Assembly: GCA_973895155.1 (NCBI GenBank)
Contig: OZ316894.1
Coordinates: 1,736,001 to 1,800,000 of the forward strand
DNA length: 64,000 bases
Direction of reading: 5' to 3'
From: Marsupella aquatica
Lineage: Eukaryota; Marchantiophyta
Below the pieces are notes generated by a model. It was not told the DNA's origin. It did not search any database and saw only the letters and a program-made list of their open reading frames with translations. This document shows positions 10,988-24,359 of this stretch, piece after piece (position 1 is the stretch's first letter; each line of letters starts with the position of its first letter). A program made the position numbers and the translations under genes.

Positions 10988-11654
10988 GACCAACTTAGTG
11001 TGACTAACACTAATTAACAAGTAAACCCTGAAATTCCTCTATTTTTCCACTCTTGAGACCACATTAACACTAATTCGTGCACATGGAAATAGTGTTATGA
11101 CAAAATTATTGCAACTAACCTTATTCACGAGTAAACTGTCACTCTTGAAAGAATGGAAATTGAAGCCCAGATAGACCTCTAGGTTTGTCAAAATGCTCCC
11201 GGGCATGGATTTTTGCACAAATGGACTGCATTTTACTCACAATGACATAATTAGGAAATATTTCCTAATATTCCTTAGTAGCCCACATCCTGATTGTGTG
11301 GTTGATATCTAAGTTCCATGGGAGCATCATTCAGATCATTGTAAAAAACAAGGAAACAGCAAAAAAATTCCCCAGCACGAGCAGAAAATTTCCTCACATG
11401 ACCCCTGATTTTTCCTATATCCAACTCCTTAGCTAACAAGAACCTGGTTGATAAGATACATTTTGGGGATTCCTCTTTTTGGTAGCAAACTTGTTAGCCA
11501 TCTGGAGTCATAAAAAAACACAAAAATATATAATAGGCAGCAAAAAGCAATAGAAATTTAAAATCACTAGTCTTTCACTAACAACACTCTCCTCGCTAAC
11601 AACATTCCTATTTGCTTCCATTATACAATACCTCCCATCATTTTCCAAATGAAT

Positions 11655-12355
11655 GTAACGCCAATTACCTTGAACCATGTAGACGTGGCAGACTGTACAG
11701 TAGGCCTAGCACTAATTATTGTGTGAACCATTTGGACGTGGTAGACTGTACAGGTAGGCCTAACACTAATTACTGTGAACCATGTAGACGTGGTAGAATG
11801 TACAGTCTGCCTAACACTAATTACTGTGAACCATGTAGACTTGGTAGAATGTCCAGTCTGCCTAACACTAATTACTGTGAACCATGTAGATGTGGTCGAC
11901 TGTACAGTAAGCCTAACAGTAATTACAGTAAACCATGTAGACGTGGTAGAATGTACAGTATGCCTTAACACTAATTACTGTGAACCATGTAGACTTGGTA
12001 TACTGTACAGTACGCCTAACCCTAATTAATGTGTGAACCATAGAGACGTGGTAGACTGTACAGTAGGCCTAACACTAATTACAATGAACTATGTAGACGT
12101 GGTAGACTGTACAGTAGGCCTAACACTAATTACTGTGAACCATGTAGACGTGGTAGACTGTACAGTAGGCCCCAGTCGACTGTAGTGAGTGTAGCCCTAA
12201 CACTAATAACTAATTACTTTGAACCATGTAGACGTGGTAGACTGTACAGTAGGCCACAGTCTACTGTAGTGAGTGTAGGCCTAACACTAATTACTGTGAA
12301 CCATGGAGACGTGGTAGACTGTACAGTAGGCCCCAGTCTACTGTAGTGAGTGTAG
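11655..12355. repeat. 51-bp tandem array (about 13 units) upstream of OSB gene
   Basis: The units begin taacactaattactgtgaac and continue through gtagacgtgg to gactgtacag; four consecutive units at 11761-11964 are exactly 51 bp. The last units carry an extra segment (ccagtctactgtagtgagtg). Each unit contains the palindrome ctgtacag. The array ends about 225 bp before the OSB start codon and so lies in its promoter region. Because 51 is a multiple of three, open frames run through it on both strands; they are artefacts. Confidence 0.9.
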
Positions 12356-12579
12356 ATGAACTTTCTCGATGCAAACGGCAGGAATCTGCTCACAATGCAC
12401 CATCTCCAATGTCTGCGAACATCAAGGTCCTTCGAGCAAATGATGCACAATCATTGTGTGCAGCTGAAGGGCGGGTGAAGAAAAAGTGAAGTGAAGTGTA
12501 ACTGTACTGTACTGGGTTAGGGTTGAAGGATCAATTGATTCATTCAGGGGAGGAAACCAATTGCAATCTGAGCTCAGCG

Positions 12580-14773
12580 ATGGTAGCTGCCACGGTAGGA
12601 CTCTCTTGCTGCCGCCATTCTCCCGCTCTCCAGACCTCCGAATCGATGGCGGGACGATTGGCATCCGCTCAGAGAGGAAGAGGAGAAGCCTTCTCTGCTG
12701 CCATATCCGCAGGCCTCTTCAAATCCTTCAGCAGCCTCTGGGTGGCGAATTCCTCCTCTGCTTCGTCTGGCAGGGGGTTCGCTGAGGAGCATTGCTTTCC
12801 TCCCAGGCGGACTCTGTGCAATGTAGGTCATGTGGCTGCCAAGAGGGCATACTATCGAGGCGGAGAGGGAGAGGAAAGGAGGCCGAATACCCAGGTTGCG
12901 GTGGCTTACGAGCAGTATGGGGCGCCGCAGGAGCCGGAGAGAGGCGGGTTTCGTCGACCCCCGGTTGTGAAGTGGGAGAAGGACTTGGCCAATGCTGTGC
13001 AGCTGATTGGCCGTGTGGGGAGGGATATTGAAATCAAGTACATGGATTCTGGCAAGGTTTTGGCCACTACTTCTCTCGCGGTGAGCAAGGGAAGAAATGA
13101 GGAGCCAAGCTGGTATGCAGGTGTTTGTAGAGTCTCAATCAATTACCTAGTGAAGTTTGGTAGACCGGCTGTTAGAAATGGTTGTAGTGTGGTACTCTAA
13201 GCGAACTTATCAAGCGGGCTTAACGGTGGTTCTAAGTTTTGTGGATTCAGGTTTTTTTTGGAGATGTGGGATGAGCTTGGTGAAATTGCGGCCCATCATG
13301 TGGCGAAAGGGGAGCAAATTTTGGTCACGGGGAGGATTGTAATAGAGAAGCGGGTAAAAGACGAAGTTACGTATACTAATGTCAAGGTACTGCAGTCGTC
13401 TCAACCACTAGTTCAACGTTTTTCTTTGCAATCGTAGAGATACTAAAAGAAATTGTCTTGTATCAGCTCGTGTTCCATTTCGCTCTCAGCATGATTTTGT
13501 TGCTTTGGATGGTCAGATTGCCGTGAGCGACCTCTGTTTTGTCGAACCCTTCAGTGATCGAAGGCAACCCTATGGTCAGTCCCAGGCGGAGGAAAAAAGT
13601 ACGGACTCCACTCAACGAAATTGGAATCAACAGCAGTTTTCTAGTCAACCAGCACAAGGTACTGCTCCTTGGTCATGTGTCTATGATGTTGTCTCTCCCT
13701 GTTAAGCCACTCCTTGAACAATAGACTGGATTTTTCGCGCAATCTGTCTATAGGAAACCTAGGAGAACGCATCGCGAGGCGAGTGAAATCTAATGTGATA
13801 TGTGACATCAAACTTTCTAAATTAGCTGCTTTGAGTAAAACGCCGGTAAATGTTACCATTCCCTTAATCTGCTGACATCTTCATCACTGATCATTTTCGT
13901 TAAGACTAGGATTTAACTGTAGTTGAATTAACATTCCTAGGGAGACAGGGAGGGAAGGTGGTACCCTTGTGCCAAGCCTTCTTTGGACGCATTGTAGTGC
14001 TGACCAAGATCGAATGACCTCATCAAATACTTCCCCTAGGGTTGGTTTTGATTTTCAAAGTAAACCCTAAACCCCACTACTACAAGGGTTTTTCTCACAA
14101 GTTCAGTTTATTACAAACAGGGGCGCCAGTGCAAAATGCATCTTCCAGTAGTGATGAAGACTTGGCAACAGAAAAAAGATGGCAAGAGTACTTCGCAGAC
14201 CCGACTCAGTGGTGGGATAATCGCTTACGCAAGGTAAGCCGTTCCCACTCCGAACCAAATTTTTAGCTTAGACTTTGCAGGCCTGTCTGATTGCTGATAT
14301 TTACACATTCAATAGCACTTTAAAGTGATTGATGTCCTTTCGCTGTCATGCGTGGCGAGAGAGCAAATAGGCTGAATGCAACGATTTACTTTTATTGTCT
14401 TTTCTTCAGACTGTCTTGATAGATAGGCAGATGATTCGTCCTCGTCCATATTACATATGACTTTGCTTCGAAAGAAAGGGCAGAGCAATGAATGCCATGG
14501 GATTCCCTGGTCGGGAAAAGCAAGCGGCGTGCTGTGTCAATTGTTTCATGGATTGTGTTGTTTGAACAGAGAAATCCGAAAGCACCAGATTTCAAGCACA
14601 AAAGCACCCAGGAAGCTCTATGGATAGATAGCTGGAGGAATCCACCCTGGGTTGAACAACAGTTGGCGGTGCTGGAGGAAAAGAAAGGCCAACATAAGGG
14701 AGATTTTGGCAATTCTAGTCGCTCACAAGACAAGAAATTGTCTTCCTTTAAGGATTCTGACATTTTATACTAG
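12580..14773 (+). CDS. OSB: Organellar single-stranded DNA-binding protein (OSB family)
   Basis: Five exons: 12580-13112, 13251-13386, 13517-13658, 14121-14233 and 14570-14773. They sum to 1128 nt (375 aa) with consistent phases. The first about 100 residues are rich in Ser, Ala and Arg, as in an organelle transit peptide. An SSB-type OB fold starts near residue 140 (NAVQLIGRVGRD, then GKVLATTSLAVSKG) and continues across exon 2 (WDELGEIAAHHVAKG, VTGRIVIEKR). Exons 4-5 encode one PDF motif (WQEYFADPTQWWDNR, then PDFKHK, then PPWVEQQL), the hallmark of plant OSB proteins. Family members bind single-stranded DNA in mitochondria or plastids and restrain illegitimate recombination of organelle DNA; which organelle applies here cannot be told. 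An ATG at 12580 is the first in a frame that keeps the targeting-like region. At 375 aa the protein is longer than Arabidopsis OSB1. Confidence 0.93.
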
Positions 14774-17674
14774 TCCGGTCCTGTCGTCTTGAGGGAAAGT
14801 ATTGTGTTACAACAGGGAGCATTACTTCTGTGCCTTTTCAGGTATCGATACAACCAATGACACAGTGGGCAATGTATATGCAGTTTCATTCACTTGGTAA
14901 GTTGTGCCTGGTCCCGCAGGCCTTATTTGTATAGTACAAACGATATTGTTAGAGGAGATGGTTTATCGTAGAGTTTGCACAATGGTTCCTACAAAGTGTG
15001 AACAACAATCATTTTCTAATTGCGAAGCTTTATTTGGAACTTTTCTGTCATGCTTGGCGGCTGATTTTCAATTGAAGTAAAGTGAAATTGTACGTTGGAG
15101 ACCAATTGGCTGACTAATGTCAGCATGTATCCTTGCTGAGAGGTGCTGGATGTGTTTGTCAGGTAGACTGTAAATAGACGTGAAACCTATATTCTGAAGA
15201 AGTCAACCCATTATTCTTGGCCACCTAGGCTCCTTGTCTTTCATGTCGTATTTCATGTCTTAGGCTTGGAGGGTTGGGTGGAGGATAATGACTTGCCATT
15301 TATTTATTTATCTGTATTTCTCCTCTCAAGAGACGGAATTTGCTTGTAATGGCACCTTGGGATAATGTTTATGACTTGAAATTGAGTTCGTTAAAACCTG
15401 TTGGAGGAAATGAAATCCGGAGCACCTTTGCTTCTATCAATGAGAACTGTACCGTAGGAGACCAGCTTTCCACACTCAAGCTCCGTATTTGTTCAAGCTC
15501 AAATTCAACCACTTTATTATCCAGCAAAGGGGACCTACAAGAGGCATGGATTATGATTTTAGGAAATGGAAAATTACAAAATTGCCCCACAAGTTCTCGA
15601 AATGATCAAAATCCTCCTTGTTCACTTTAGTGTTAGTGTTTGCTACCACCAGCCATTGAGTATATTAAGCAAAACTCTTTGTAAGCAATGTGCACCATCG
15701 TACCACATTACAATATAGGGCATGATCTCTTTCAATCCATTCAGAGTGACTTCTGATAAATTGCAGAATTTTACTATCCCAACCAGGGGCGTCCATCAAG
15801 TTAGTTCAATTGAAGTACCCTCTTCTTATGTGCTGCAAGTGCCAGTATTTTGTACTTATAGTTCTTGAACTTCATTCTACAGAAGCCCATGGCCAAGAAT
15901 CGCCAGTGAGTTAACATTGAATGTTTTGCAATACGTATCCTGAACAGCCTGGCGGCAGTGGAGGGTTTTCCTGACCTGCACATGCTCAAAAATTGGGGAA
16001 TCTTACTTAGAGTTACGTTGTACGACCCAATTTGAGACCTGTGATTTCTTCCAGCATATGTGATGTAACGAGGACTTCATTACAAATTCTATGAATACAC
16101 AAGTATATCGTCACGCTCATTTGAGGGTTTTGGTGTGATACTTATTTACGTCAATGGGTTTCAGATCTATACTGCGTCAATCATTTTGACAATGTACCTC
16201 TACACTCCCTTCGTTGCCGTCAATCGTCCAATTTCCCGTTAAGATCATCTTCCTTGTTAGCACTACTTGTACCAAACAGTTGTACTCAGACGGTTTGACA
16301 ACTTCTACTAACGAAGGCTCGCAGACACCATGTAGGTGACTCGCAACATTTGGAATGAACAAGATGAAGAAGAAATCACACAAATTGAAGCCATAGTGCT
16401 CTAAGGGGGTCATGCACAGGCAGAAAACCCTCATTGAACTACTGCCGTTTCTTGTGCATTACCCAAGTTGGCCAAATCTATCTGATTCCTTCACAGTGTT
16501 TCCTTCCAATTAAACCCAAAAGTTATTTTGGGTTTAGTAGGAAGGAAAATTGATAAGCCATCCAATAGGACCCACTTCATCTTCAGACCCAGTTCTGACA
16601 TTAAAGCTCCCATTACATGTATTTTCTGAAACACCTGGACAGGCTCATTTGATTATGAAGATGGGGCTTAAGATGAAGAGCCAACCCAGCTCAACCTGAC
16701 ACACAAATGACCATACATCATCTAATAAAGCTCATGGGCGTTAATATTGAAACACTTCCAACAAGAACAGCACGAGTCGCAGTTCCAGAAAATCCATCCG
16801 ATTTTGTTTTTCTTTAACGATTTGATTCAGGGATTCAAACTATCCTTCCAAGCATGGCTCCAGCTGACAATTAAGAAAATATGGTGACTCACAGGCCAGA
16901 AACTTTTGTCAACCTGTCTTGCTCAAGAGAAAGCTGTGCACTTAAATTCAGTATCCAGTTCTGATCCTGAATCTAATTTAAAATTTGCAGAACTAGAAAA
17001 TAATAAGGTGACCAGCCAACACACTTGCCCAACGAATTCAGGAGAAAAAGCCAAACTCGTTGCAGAAGCTTGTACTCCAGTTTGTGTAGTATTCATGCAC
17101 TATACTAGTATAGTCACCCATCATCACATGCCCGATAACAAATAATAACCCAAGGACAAGTAAATTCATTAACAAGGTGACACTCTTTCCGACATGTCAG
17201 CTTGTTGCCATTTTCATGTGGCCACGTTGTACTTAAAAGATCATTTGCTACATGCCCACATCGTTTCCATTTATTCCTTTCCTGACATGTACTAGTGGAA
17301 AACGTCTTGAAGTAAGCCACATTTCCGAGGAGATTTCAAATTATAAGAAACCATCAAAAACATTGACAGCCGAAGACCGCAATTATTGAAGCTCAGACCA
17401 GTCCCTACAATCAAGGACCTACCCACATCGATTCTACCTGCTACGAGCTTCAGACACTTCCTATTATGTAGGTTTCTACAAAAATGAGGGATGATCAGAA
17501 ACTTACTCTTAAACCTTGGTTCTAATGCCCTGCGTATGGAAAAGAATAGTGAAGGACAGAATGTACATTCGGTGCAGAAACACAGCAAATAACCCTCTAC
17601 AATGGCTTCATTGGATATACATCATATATATTTATTCAAATGCAAGTGTTTAATTGGCAGCCTTGGCAGCCGTT
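14774..17674. other. Intergenic region between convergent OSB and EXO70 genes
   Basis: It holds the 3' flanks of both genes and otherwise scattered unique-looking sequence. I see no exon with plausible splice sites or protein similarity. The only structured element is the hairpin at 16499-16548. Confidence 0.5.
16499..16548. repeat. 50-nt imperfect palindrome
   Basis: Outer arms tttccttcc/ggaaggaaa and inner arms taaacccaaaa/ttttgggttta are exact complements around a gtta loop, with one 3-nt internal mismatch (aat/gta). Confidence 0.85.
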
Positions 17675-20600
17675 TTACCGTCTTTGGTCAGCACGTGTTT
17701 TTCCTTCAAAAAATTCGCTTAGAAGTCGGGCCAAGTCTTCGGGAGTGTACTTGATGTACTTCTGTGGATTCTTCCAATTTTCGAGCATAGGACTGCAACG
17801 GTGATTACGTTGTCAGAAGACCATCCCAAGGATTGTCAGAGAGCAAGGGAGACAAGGGGGGAAAGGAGGAGGAACTATCATTCACAATACAGCATGTGTG
17901 GACTTCTACACAACATCTTCCAAGGATCTCATGTCCTACTATCCAAGATATCCAGATTCAATCTATCATCCGTCCGGCCAGACCTTACAAACTAGCCTTA
18001 TAATTTGCTGGATTTCTACCTGACCCTTAGGATGCCTTCACACAATTAGCTCGCCAAAAGGTTGACTTATGAAAAAAAAATTGAACAAACATTTCCGAAG
18101 CTTTTTAAGAGATAGTCCGGACGTTTCTGTCAACTAAGAACCACACGAAAACAGAAGTTTCAAATAAAGACTAGTATAGAATGAAGCTGAAACAAAGAAT
18201 GTTCAAGTACCTGTATCGCTTGAGAAAGGAACGATAAGCAGGCAGCAAAACTTCCTCCACTGCCAACCGGACCGCATCACGGAGCTCGGGATCTGGAATG
18301 GTCCACTGGGACTGTCTCACGTGCAGATCCTCAAAGACTAAGTTGAAATTTTTGAATCTGCGAGAATATCCACAAGGCAACTTTTAGGAAGTAAGCGATC
18401 AAGTTCAAACCTGGACACATAACGAGAACCTTCAAGGTACTTATCAAAATGGTCTTCAAGGGAGAATATACGGAACACGTCCATTAGGATCAGCCAGGTG
18501 AGTCCGAGTGTGAGAATTGGAGAAAGCAACTATAAGCTTGAGATTTTAAACGTAACGAATATGCAAGAACTACTTTTCAGGAAGCACTTCTGCCTGAAGA
18601 TTGTTGATTAGTTCGAAGGAACTCCATTGGCTAGAAATCTCACCGTTCTTTCAATGCAGATCTAGAAATTCCTGTTCCACTAACATCACCACTGGTGAGC
18701 CCACCACTGCCTCCTTGGGATTGTGTCAATCCAGAGCCACTAAGATAAGAGAGAGCCTGTCCACCATCACATTCAAGACAAACCATTTTCCCGTGTCAAC
18801 GGCTACAGCATTTCAAAACTCACTATTCACAACCAATAAAGTAATGTGCAAAGCGATTTGAAACTCTGAAAAAGATTTCCTTGATCTCGATTTCACGGGA
18901 AAAGTGGATCCGATGGATGAGAAGCCTTGGAAATACAAGCACGAGCAGTAGGATTACTTACTGACTGTAACACGCAAATTGTTACATGATACCTAGAGAA
19001 GTGTACGAAAGCTGATTTTGAAAATAGGACGGCTGAGACTCGAAGATTGACAAGAATATTCCATTGTTTTGTATGGCTTATGCATTTGACGGATATAATT
19101 TCGGAAGGGAATGCGGAACAACATTTTTTCCCTGCAGAGCAAATGCGTTTTGTGCCTGCACACTAGCTTAGTGAGGAATGTCCCCATTCAAAATACTTAA
19201 TTATGTCGCGATGACTCGGAGCACTAATGGAATCAGACATCTATTACTGGATGATGCAGAAAAAGTTCCTCTTGGTCTCTTGTTAAAAGAAAGCATCTAA
19301 TGCTTGAATAGGACCTCTAAGTACAGCAACGTGGCAAGCAATCAGTAATTATTCAACAATGACCGACTGTGCCAGTTTAACAAAAGAAATGATGACCTTG
19401 CCCCAGGCAGACCGCTGATATCCAGACGCATGCTGCTGCACAATCCGCCGATGTCGTTGCACCCAATCATCTCCCAATAATTCTTTTGCCTCCGACCTGC
19501 AAATATAATGTAGTTTTACGTGAGACTGCTCGTTGAGCCATTCACTGCCACACTAGGACGTTAGAAAGAAGTAGTTAACCAGAAAAACGAGAGGGAATCT
19601 CACAGAGGATCAACCGTTACCTGAGCAGAAACCAAATTCAAAAGATAAAATTTTAGAAAAACCAAGTTATTGTGTGTGCAAAGCTGCTGCCATGCGTCCC
19701 AAGTATAAAAAACGCTGAACTAAAGTGTAATGGCAAACTAGTCACATTCCAGGCTTCCTGTGAAGCATACGTTCGCCAACCCACCTTCGGACAGATTTCA
19801 CCATGTAGTGAATATTGTTCATAAGAAAGAGCTGAGTGAGAGCAGGGTCCTTGTAGAGCTTTGATTTTCCATCTAAGTTGCTTTGAAGCACTTGCATAAT
19901 CCGCTTTACAGAAGACGCCAGCTTGGAATTTGATTTTTCACCACTGTCCATTTCCCCAAATAGTTGCTTCAGTGTGCTCTGGTAACTGTAGAAGCAAAGC
20001 AAACCACAAGATTCAGCAACCTGACCACCGTGGTATCATAGTGTCAAAAACATGGCATAGATGAATCCGCCATTCGGCAAACTCACGTACCAAACAAAAA
20101 ACGTCAAACCCTGCTCAATGAGCTCAATGAGCCGAAGAATTACTAGATAAATACAATGAAAGGGATGTAGGATAATCTCAAAATATTAGGGCTCAAAAGA
20201 TTACTTCAAAATGAGAACGACAGGACCAGCAAGAAAGCTTAGAATGCTAAAACTCCATAATGGCAATTACTAACTGGTGTGCCATTCTGATCAACCCGAA
20301 ATAGTGGTTTAGTTGTTATGTTTACCGATAACCACTATTTCTACTTCATCCGACTCTCACGCCCATGATGTAGGCAAGGAGGAGCGAAGGACTTACTCAA
20401 GCAGAAACTTAACGTAATTGATGACATAGCTTGTGAGCGGGTGAACAGTTCCATCATTGACAGGAGTCTTTGTTGCGTCCTTCTCAACTGCGTCCTCAAA
20501 GTCCCCAAATGTATCACTCGCAGTCTGTGCCAATTTCTTCAACAAATTACTGGCTGCTTCACGTGCCCCTGCCGCATATTCTCCTGAGAAGATTACTTCA

Positions 20601-23600
20601 ATCTGCCAATTTGCATACCAGGACATGCAAATATCCCATCAGCTTCAGAACGGGTTTGATTTTTGCTGGTTGGAAATGAATTCATGATTAAAAACTCACA
20701 TGAACTGAGATATAAGAACTGAGATAGCATGTCTACTTCCCAGCAAGCTCCCATAGTACCAACTACACTCAAAAACGAACTACCAAGTTTCTAACACATT
20801 GCAAAACTGTGAAGTTTATCAGAAGGATAAGGTTTCTACAAACCTCTGGCAAAAGGTCACGCATGGTCTCATACATGTCCAGCAGAACAAACAGCTTTTC
20901 TGGTGACTTTTTACTTCTAGCAATGGCATCCCCAAAGCTGATAAGCATGGTAGTACTTGATTCCGTCACTTCTGCGAAGGCCTTTTCTCGATGTGGGTCT
21001 AGATGATAGAATATCTGGTCACATAACTTGCGCTCTCCAGCAAACAGTAGCTTTACCTGCACGCCACCAATATTAAGACCTATGTAAGCAGCGTTCAAAC
21101 TGCATTGCCTCCCCAATCTTTGCGAAGTTGTTGACATTAACTTGCGTTAGATCAAAATTATCCATTGAATTGACAGGAATTACTCTCAATGCCAGAGGTG
21201 GAAAGTGATGATGTGCCGGTCACAATCGAATATTTTACGAAGAACCACAACAAATTTATCATGGACAAAGAGGTTGGCGAGTATTCTAATCGAGCAGAAC
21301 AACATAAGTCTGAGAAGTTACAAACTTACAGCGGCCCGCATGTACTGAATCCAGTTACCGATCTTTCCCTCCAGAGCCTCCCATTGCATCTTTTGAACCT
21401 CCTCTTTACTTAATTTCTCAACACCTAACTTGCGAAGGCTTTGCTCCAGAGTTGCAGATCTCACATCTCTGCAGCCAAATCAATTTCCAACTAAGTTCCC
21501 AAACCTGATCCACAGTATAGGTATGGTGACTAGCAAAACAATCATGAGAACTAATGCATTATTTCTTCTTCGGTGTAACAAGCACGCATCTTGTCGAGTT
21601 AAAACCAACGCGCATACGTTAAAACGAGGTGTTCGAGTTACATTCTCAACAGAAAACTCGAGGGAAATAATCACCTGTATACTCTTAGGCATTGTTGATG
21701 GTGACCAGCACCCACCATCCGCTGAGCCATTTTATGGAGGTCCGGAATGATCCTCGGTGCAATTAGTATAGGGAGTTGGAGAGGCTTCGCGGGTTCCACA
21801 TCCGGACTTTCAGGGGAGGTCCTAACCTTCCCATCCGCAGCCCCTGGCGAAGTTGCCCCATTCACAGATGGTCTCAAAGGTGCTGGCAGAGCTTCACTGA
21901 GACGCGCAGGATCTACGACCTTGCTGCAAAAGATCCGCATTGTCAACTACAGTGGCACCCATTTTCTCAGAGTACAAGACTTGTTCAAGTGGAAACGTAC
22001 CAGAGAATAGAGCAGGAAAATTTCACAGTAGGAAACAGGAGTCCTAACAGAGCTGCAGTGAGTAAAATATGACAAGATAGACGACCATTGAGAGAGAACG
22101 AACCTGTGCTGAATAAGGAGTGCCTTAAACTCATCTTCAAGCTTGATCATTCCCTTAGAGAGTAATCCACGGGCGTGGTTCAGCGCAGCTTCACTACTTT
22201 TGTAGCTACGATTTAAAGTGAAAAACTCCACAGTTCCCTGTATCTGGTCCACTGCTGCTAAGAAACCAGTCAGATCACCCTGAGGACCAGCAAGAATCTT
22301 TGCTTCCATCTGCAGTAAGCAAGTCGCCACAGCAAGTAGTCTTGGTCAGAACAGCCTGGGAACTGGCTATGAGAGTTGTGAATTCAACTGTCCCATATCT
22401 GAAGTACGTCTGAGCTAACCTTTCCCAGATATTCGCATTCCTTACACAGGAACTGCCAAAGAGACAAGGTATGCATTTGAGATTCTCTTTCCTGAAATTA
22501 TGAGTGTTGGCTCTGTTCTAGCTTTCGAAACGTATGTAGCAATAGAGTAATTCGTTTTGAATTCCGTTTGGAGAACCGGTTGAGGCAACACTTTCGTACA
22601 TTCCCAATAGCAACAAGAGAATGTTCCATAATTTGACAAATAACTCCTTCATTATAGGCAGACGGTAATAATGATCTTATTTATAAACATCTACAGAAAT
22701 GTCAACGAGCAATGAAAGCGCTCATCGCTACAGGGCTAATGACTTGAAATAGTGATGCTACTTTGGAGACATATGACCAGGGCATGAACGAGCAAGGTAG
22801 ATGAATCAGTACTTACTTGACGTGAGACATCAAACTTTGTCAAAACAACCTCTGCTTCCTTGAGTGTGATATCGATGTTCTCATGCGCCTTCCTAAACGC
22901 ATGGGTTCGTACCTTCATTTAAAATACAAGGATACGATGGTCAGTGCAGCACACAACCACACTATCGATGTCGGGATCGTCACCGTTCACCACGCTTACA
23001 AGTAATGATAAGAACAAAAAAAGCTTTGTTTAAATGTAACTTAATACCGTCTCCTCCTGGAAAAAATACATACTCGCCATTCTTATTTATTTTCTTACTT
23101 GTGAATCTACGGGAATGCAAGTTGAACTACACAACCTGAATGGGAAAATGAGCCTTGTTGCAGACCTAAGAATGCTGACCGAAAGCACTTGACCTAGATC
23201 ACATTCTTTCTCTCTCGCTCTTTTATAGATTTAGAAACAGATTTAGAATCAGATTTAGAAATCGTGGTACTGTACACTATTTGAAGCAAAAGGATGGAAG
23301 GTCAAACACCCCAGGACAGTTGACCTGAGTCACATTGAATCACTCTATCCCTTCTTAGACTTAAAGAAATTTAGAGAATGAAGTACCCAAATTGAAACAC
23401 GGGGAAGGATGGCTGCCCCAAGAAGGTTGACCAAATCACATGCATGGATTTTCTCTCTCTCTCTGTCTTGTTAGACTTAAAAAGATATCCAGAGATTGAA
23501 GTACCCAATTTGAAGCAAGTGGATGAGAGGTAGAAAAGCCCAACCGAAGCTGTACGAAGAGGCTCGACCTAAATCACATTCATTTCTTCATTCATTCTCT

Positions 23601-23901
23601 TCTAGGTGAGGTCACCAGCTTCGTGAGAATTATCCGAGACAACCGAGGAAGTGAAAGAGAGATGGAAAGGATAAAACAAATACGACCTTCATATGCACAC
23701 AGAGATGGGGACGGACACAGAGAGAGATGGGCAGAGAGGAACCTGAGTTGGGCGCATGGCAGCTTCAAGAGTCGAGAGGCGGTGGTCAAACGAACCAAGA
23801 ATGGTGATCATGTTGTCACTGATGGTCTGGCTGCGGGTCATCGCCTCTCTCATAACCTGGGCCCGGCACAGCAGGCCCTCCATATCCGTGGCGGCCCCCA
23901 T
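17675..23901 (-). CDS. EXO70A1: EXO70A1-type exocyst complex subunit
   Basis: Twelve exons on the minus strand: 23901-23743, 22912-22817, 22309-22104, 21923-21675, 21468-21330, 21056-20844, 20602-20397, 19985-19785, 19496-19397, 18756-18644, 18357-18211 and 17792-17675. They total 1947 nt (648 aa), with every junction in phase and GT-AG. Diagnostic stretches are SFDHRLSTLEAAMRPTQ, RKAHENIDITLKEAE, VKLLFAGERKLCDQIF, FGDAIARSKKSPEKLFVLLD, DGTVHPLTSYVINYVKFLL, LLGDDWVQRHRRIVQQHA and the C-terminal NPQKYIKYTPEDLARLL. EXO70 binds membrane phosphoinositides and tethers secretory vesicles to the plasma membrane as part of the octameric exocyst. The A1 (EXO70.1) clade is the conserved housekeeping type with about this length and exon number. 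An in-frame TAG shortly upstream supports the ATG at 23901. A Gly/Ser-rich linker (about residues 525-550) is the least conserved part. Intron 1 (830 bp) contains a minisatellite. Confidence 0.96.
23165..23610. repeat. Minisatellite-like array in EXO70 intron 1
   Basis: About four diverged copies of a unit of about 115 bp share gacctaaatcacatt, a CT-rich tract, agacttaaa and gaagtaccca. The array lies between exon 1 and exon 2 of the EXO70A1-like gene. Confidence 0.7.
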
Positions 23902-24359
23902 TCCGGCACCCTGACTGCGAATTCGTCCACCAGGGTGCTTCTAACGCCTTCAAACAACCCACGACTCAGAGCCCATCGAGAGTCTGGTCCTTCGCGTCCA
24001 CCTGCATCCCCAAAATTGATCAACCTTCATCGAAGATCGTGATGAATGCCTCCCCGACGGGAATTTCCGAAGTCGAAGAGCTCCAAGGAGTGGTACAGCA
24101 GCCTTCTTGCCGATTCCGAAATCGCGATGCCCACAGCACTCGGGCAAAGGTGATTGTGCTCTGGAGTAGGAATTGGATTTCGGCGTTCCGTCAATCGCTT
24201 GAAAATGGAGGAAGCTCCGATTGACGAGAGCAGACCGACCTCCGAAATCTGCGGCAAGCTTTACGTACTTCCAGCAGAAACATACTGTACTGTAATGTAC
24301 TGTAATGTATAGTGTGGTATAATACTTAGTCTACAGTATTGTCTAGTTACTGGGGTTCG

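Larger units (their letters stand above)
9320..11640. repeat. Duplicated 3' flank of copy 2, retroelement relic and short repeats; no gene
   Basis: 9320-9540 and 10050-10120 continue the flank shared with copy 1 (1800-2340), with unrelated sequence between. 10450-10570 is a decayed piece of the retrotransposon at 60660-61933. 10940-11145 holds two diverged copies of a unit of about 105 bp (actcttgagaccaca, then aataacac), the first containing a perfect inverted repeat. Nothing coding is supported. Confidence 0.5.

Noticed and set aside
11612-12029. Open frames on both strands through the 51-bp array, including a CRPGRLYS-like repeat protein
   Set aside because: The unit length is divisible by three, so several frames stay open by chance; there is no matching domain.
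11655-12355. CRISPR-like regular repeats
   Set aside because: Units are contiguous with no unique spacers and the genome is eukaryotic.
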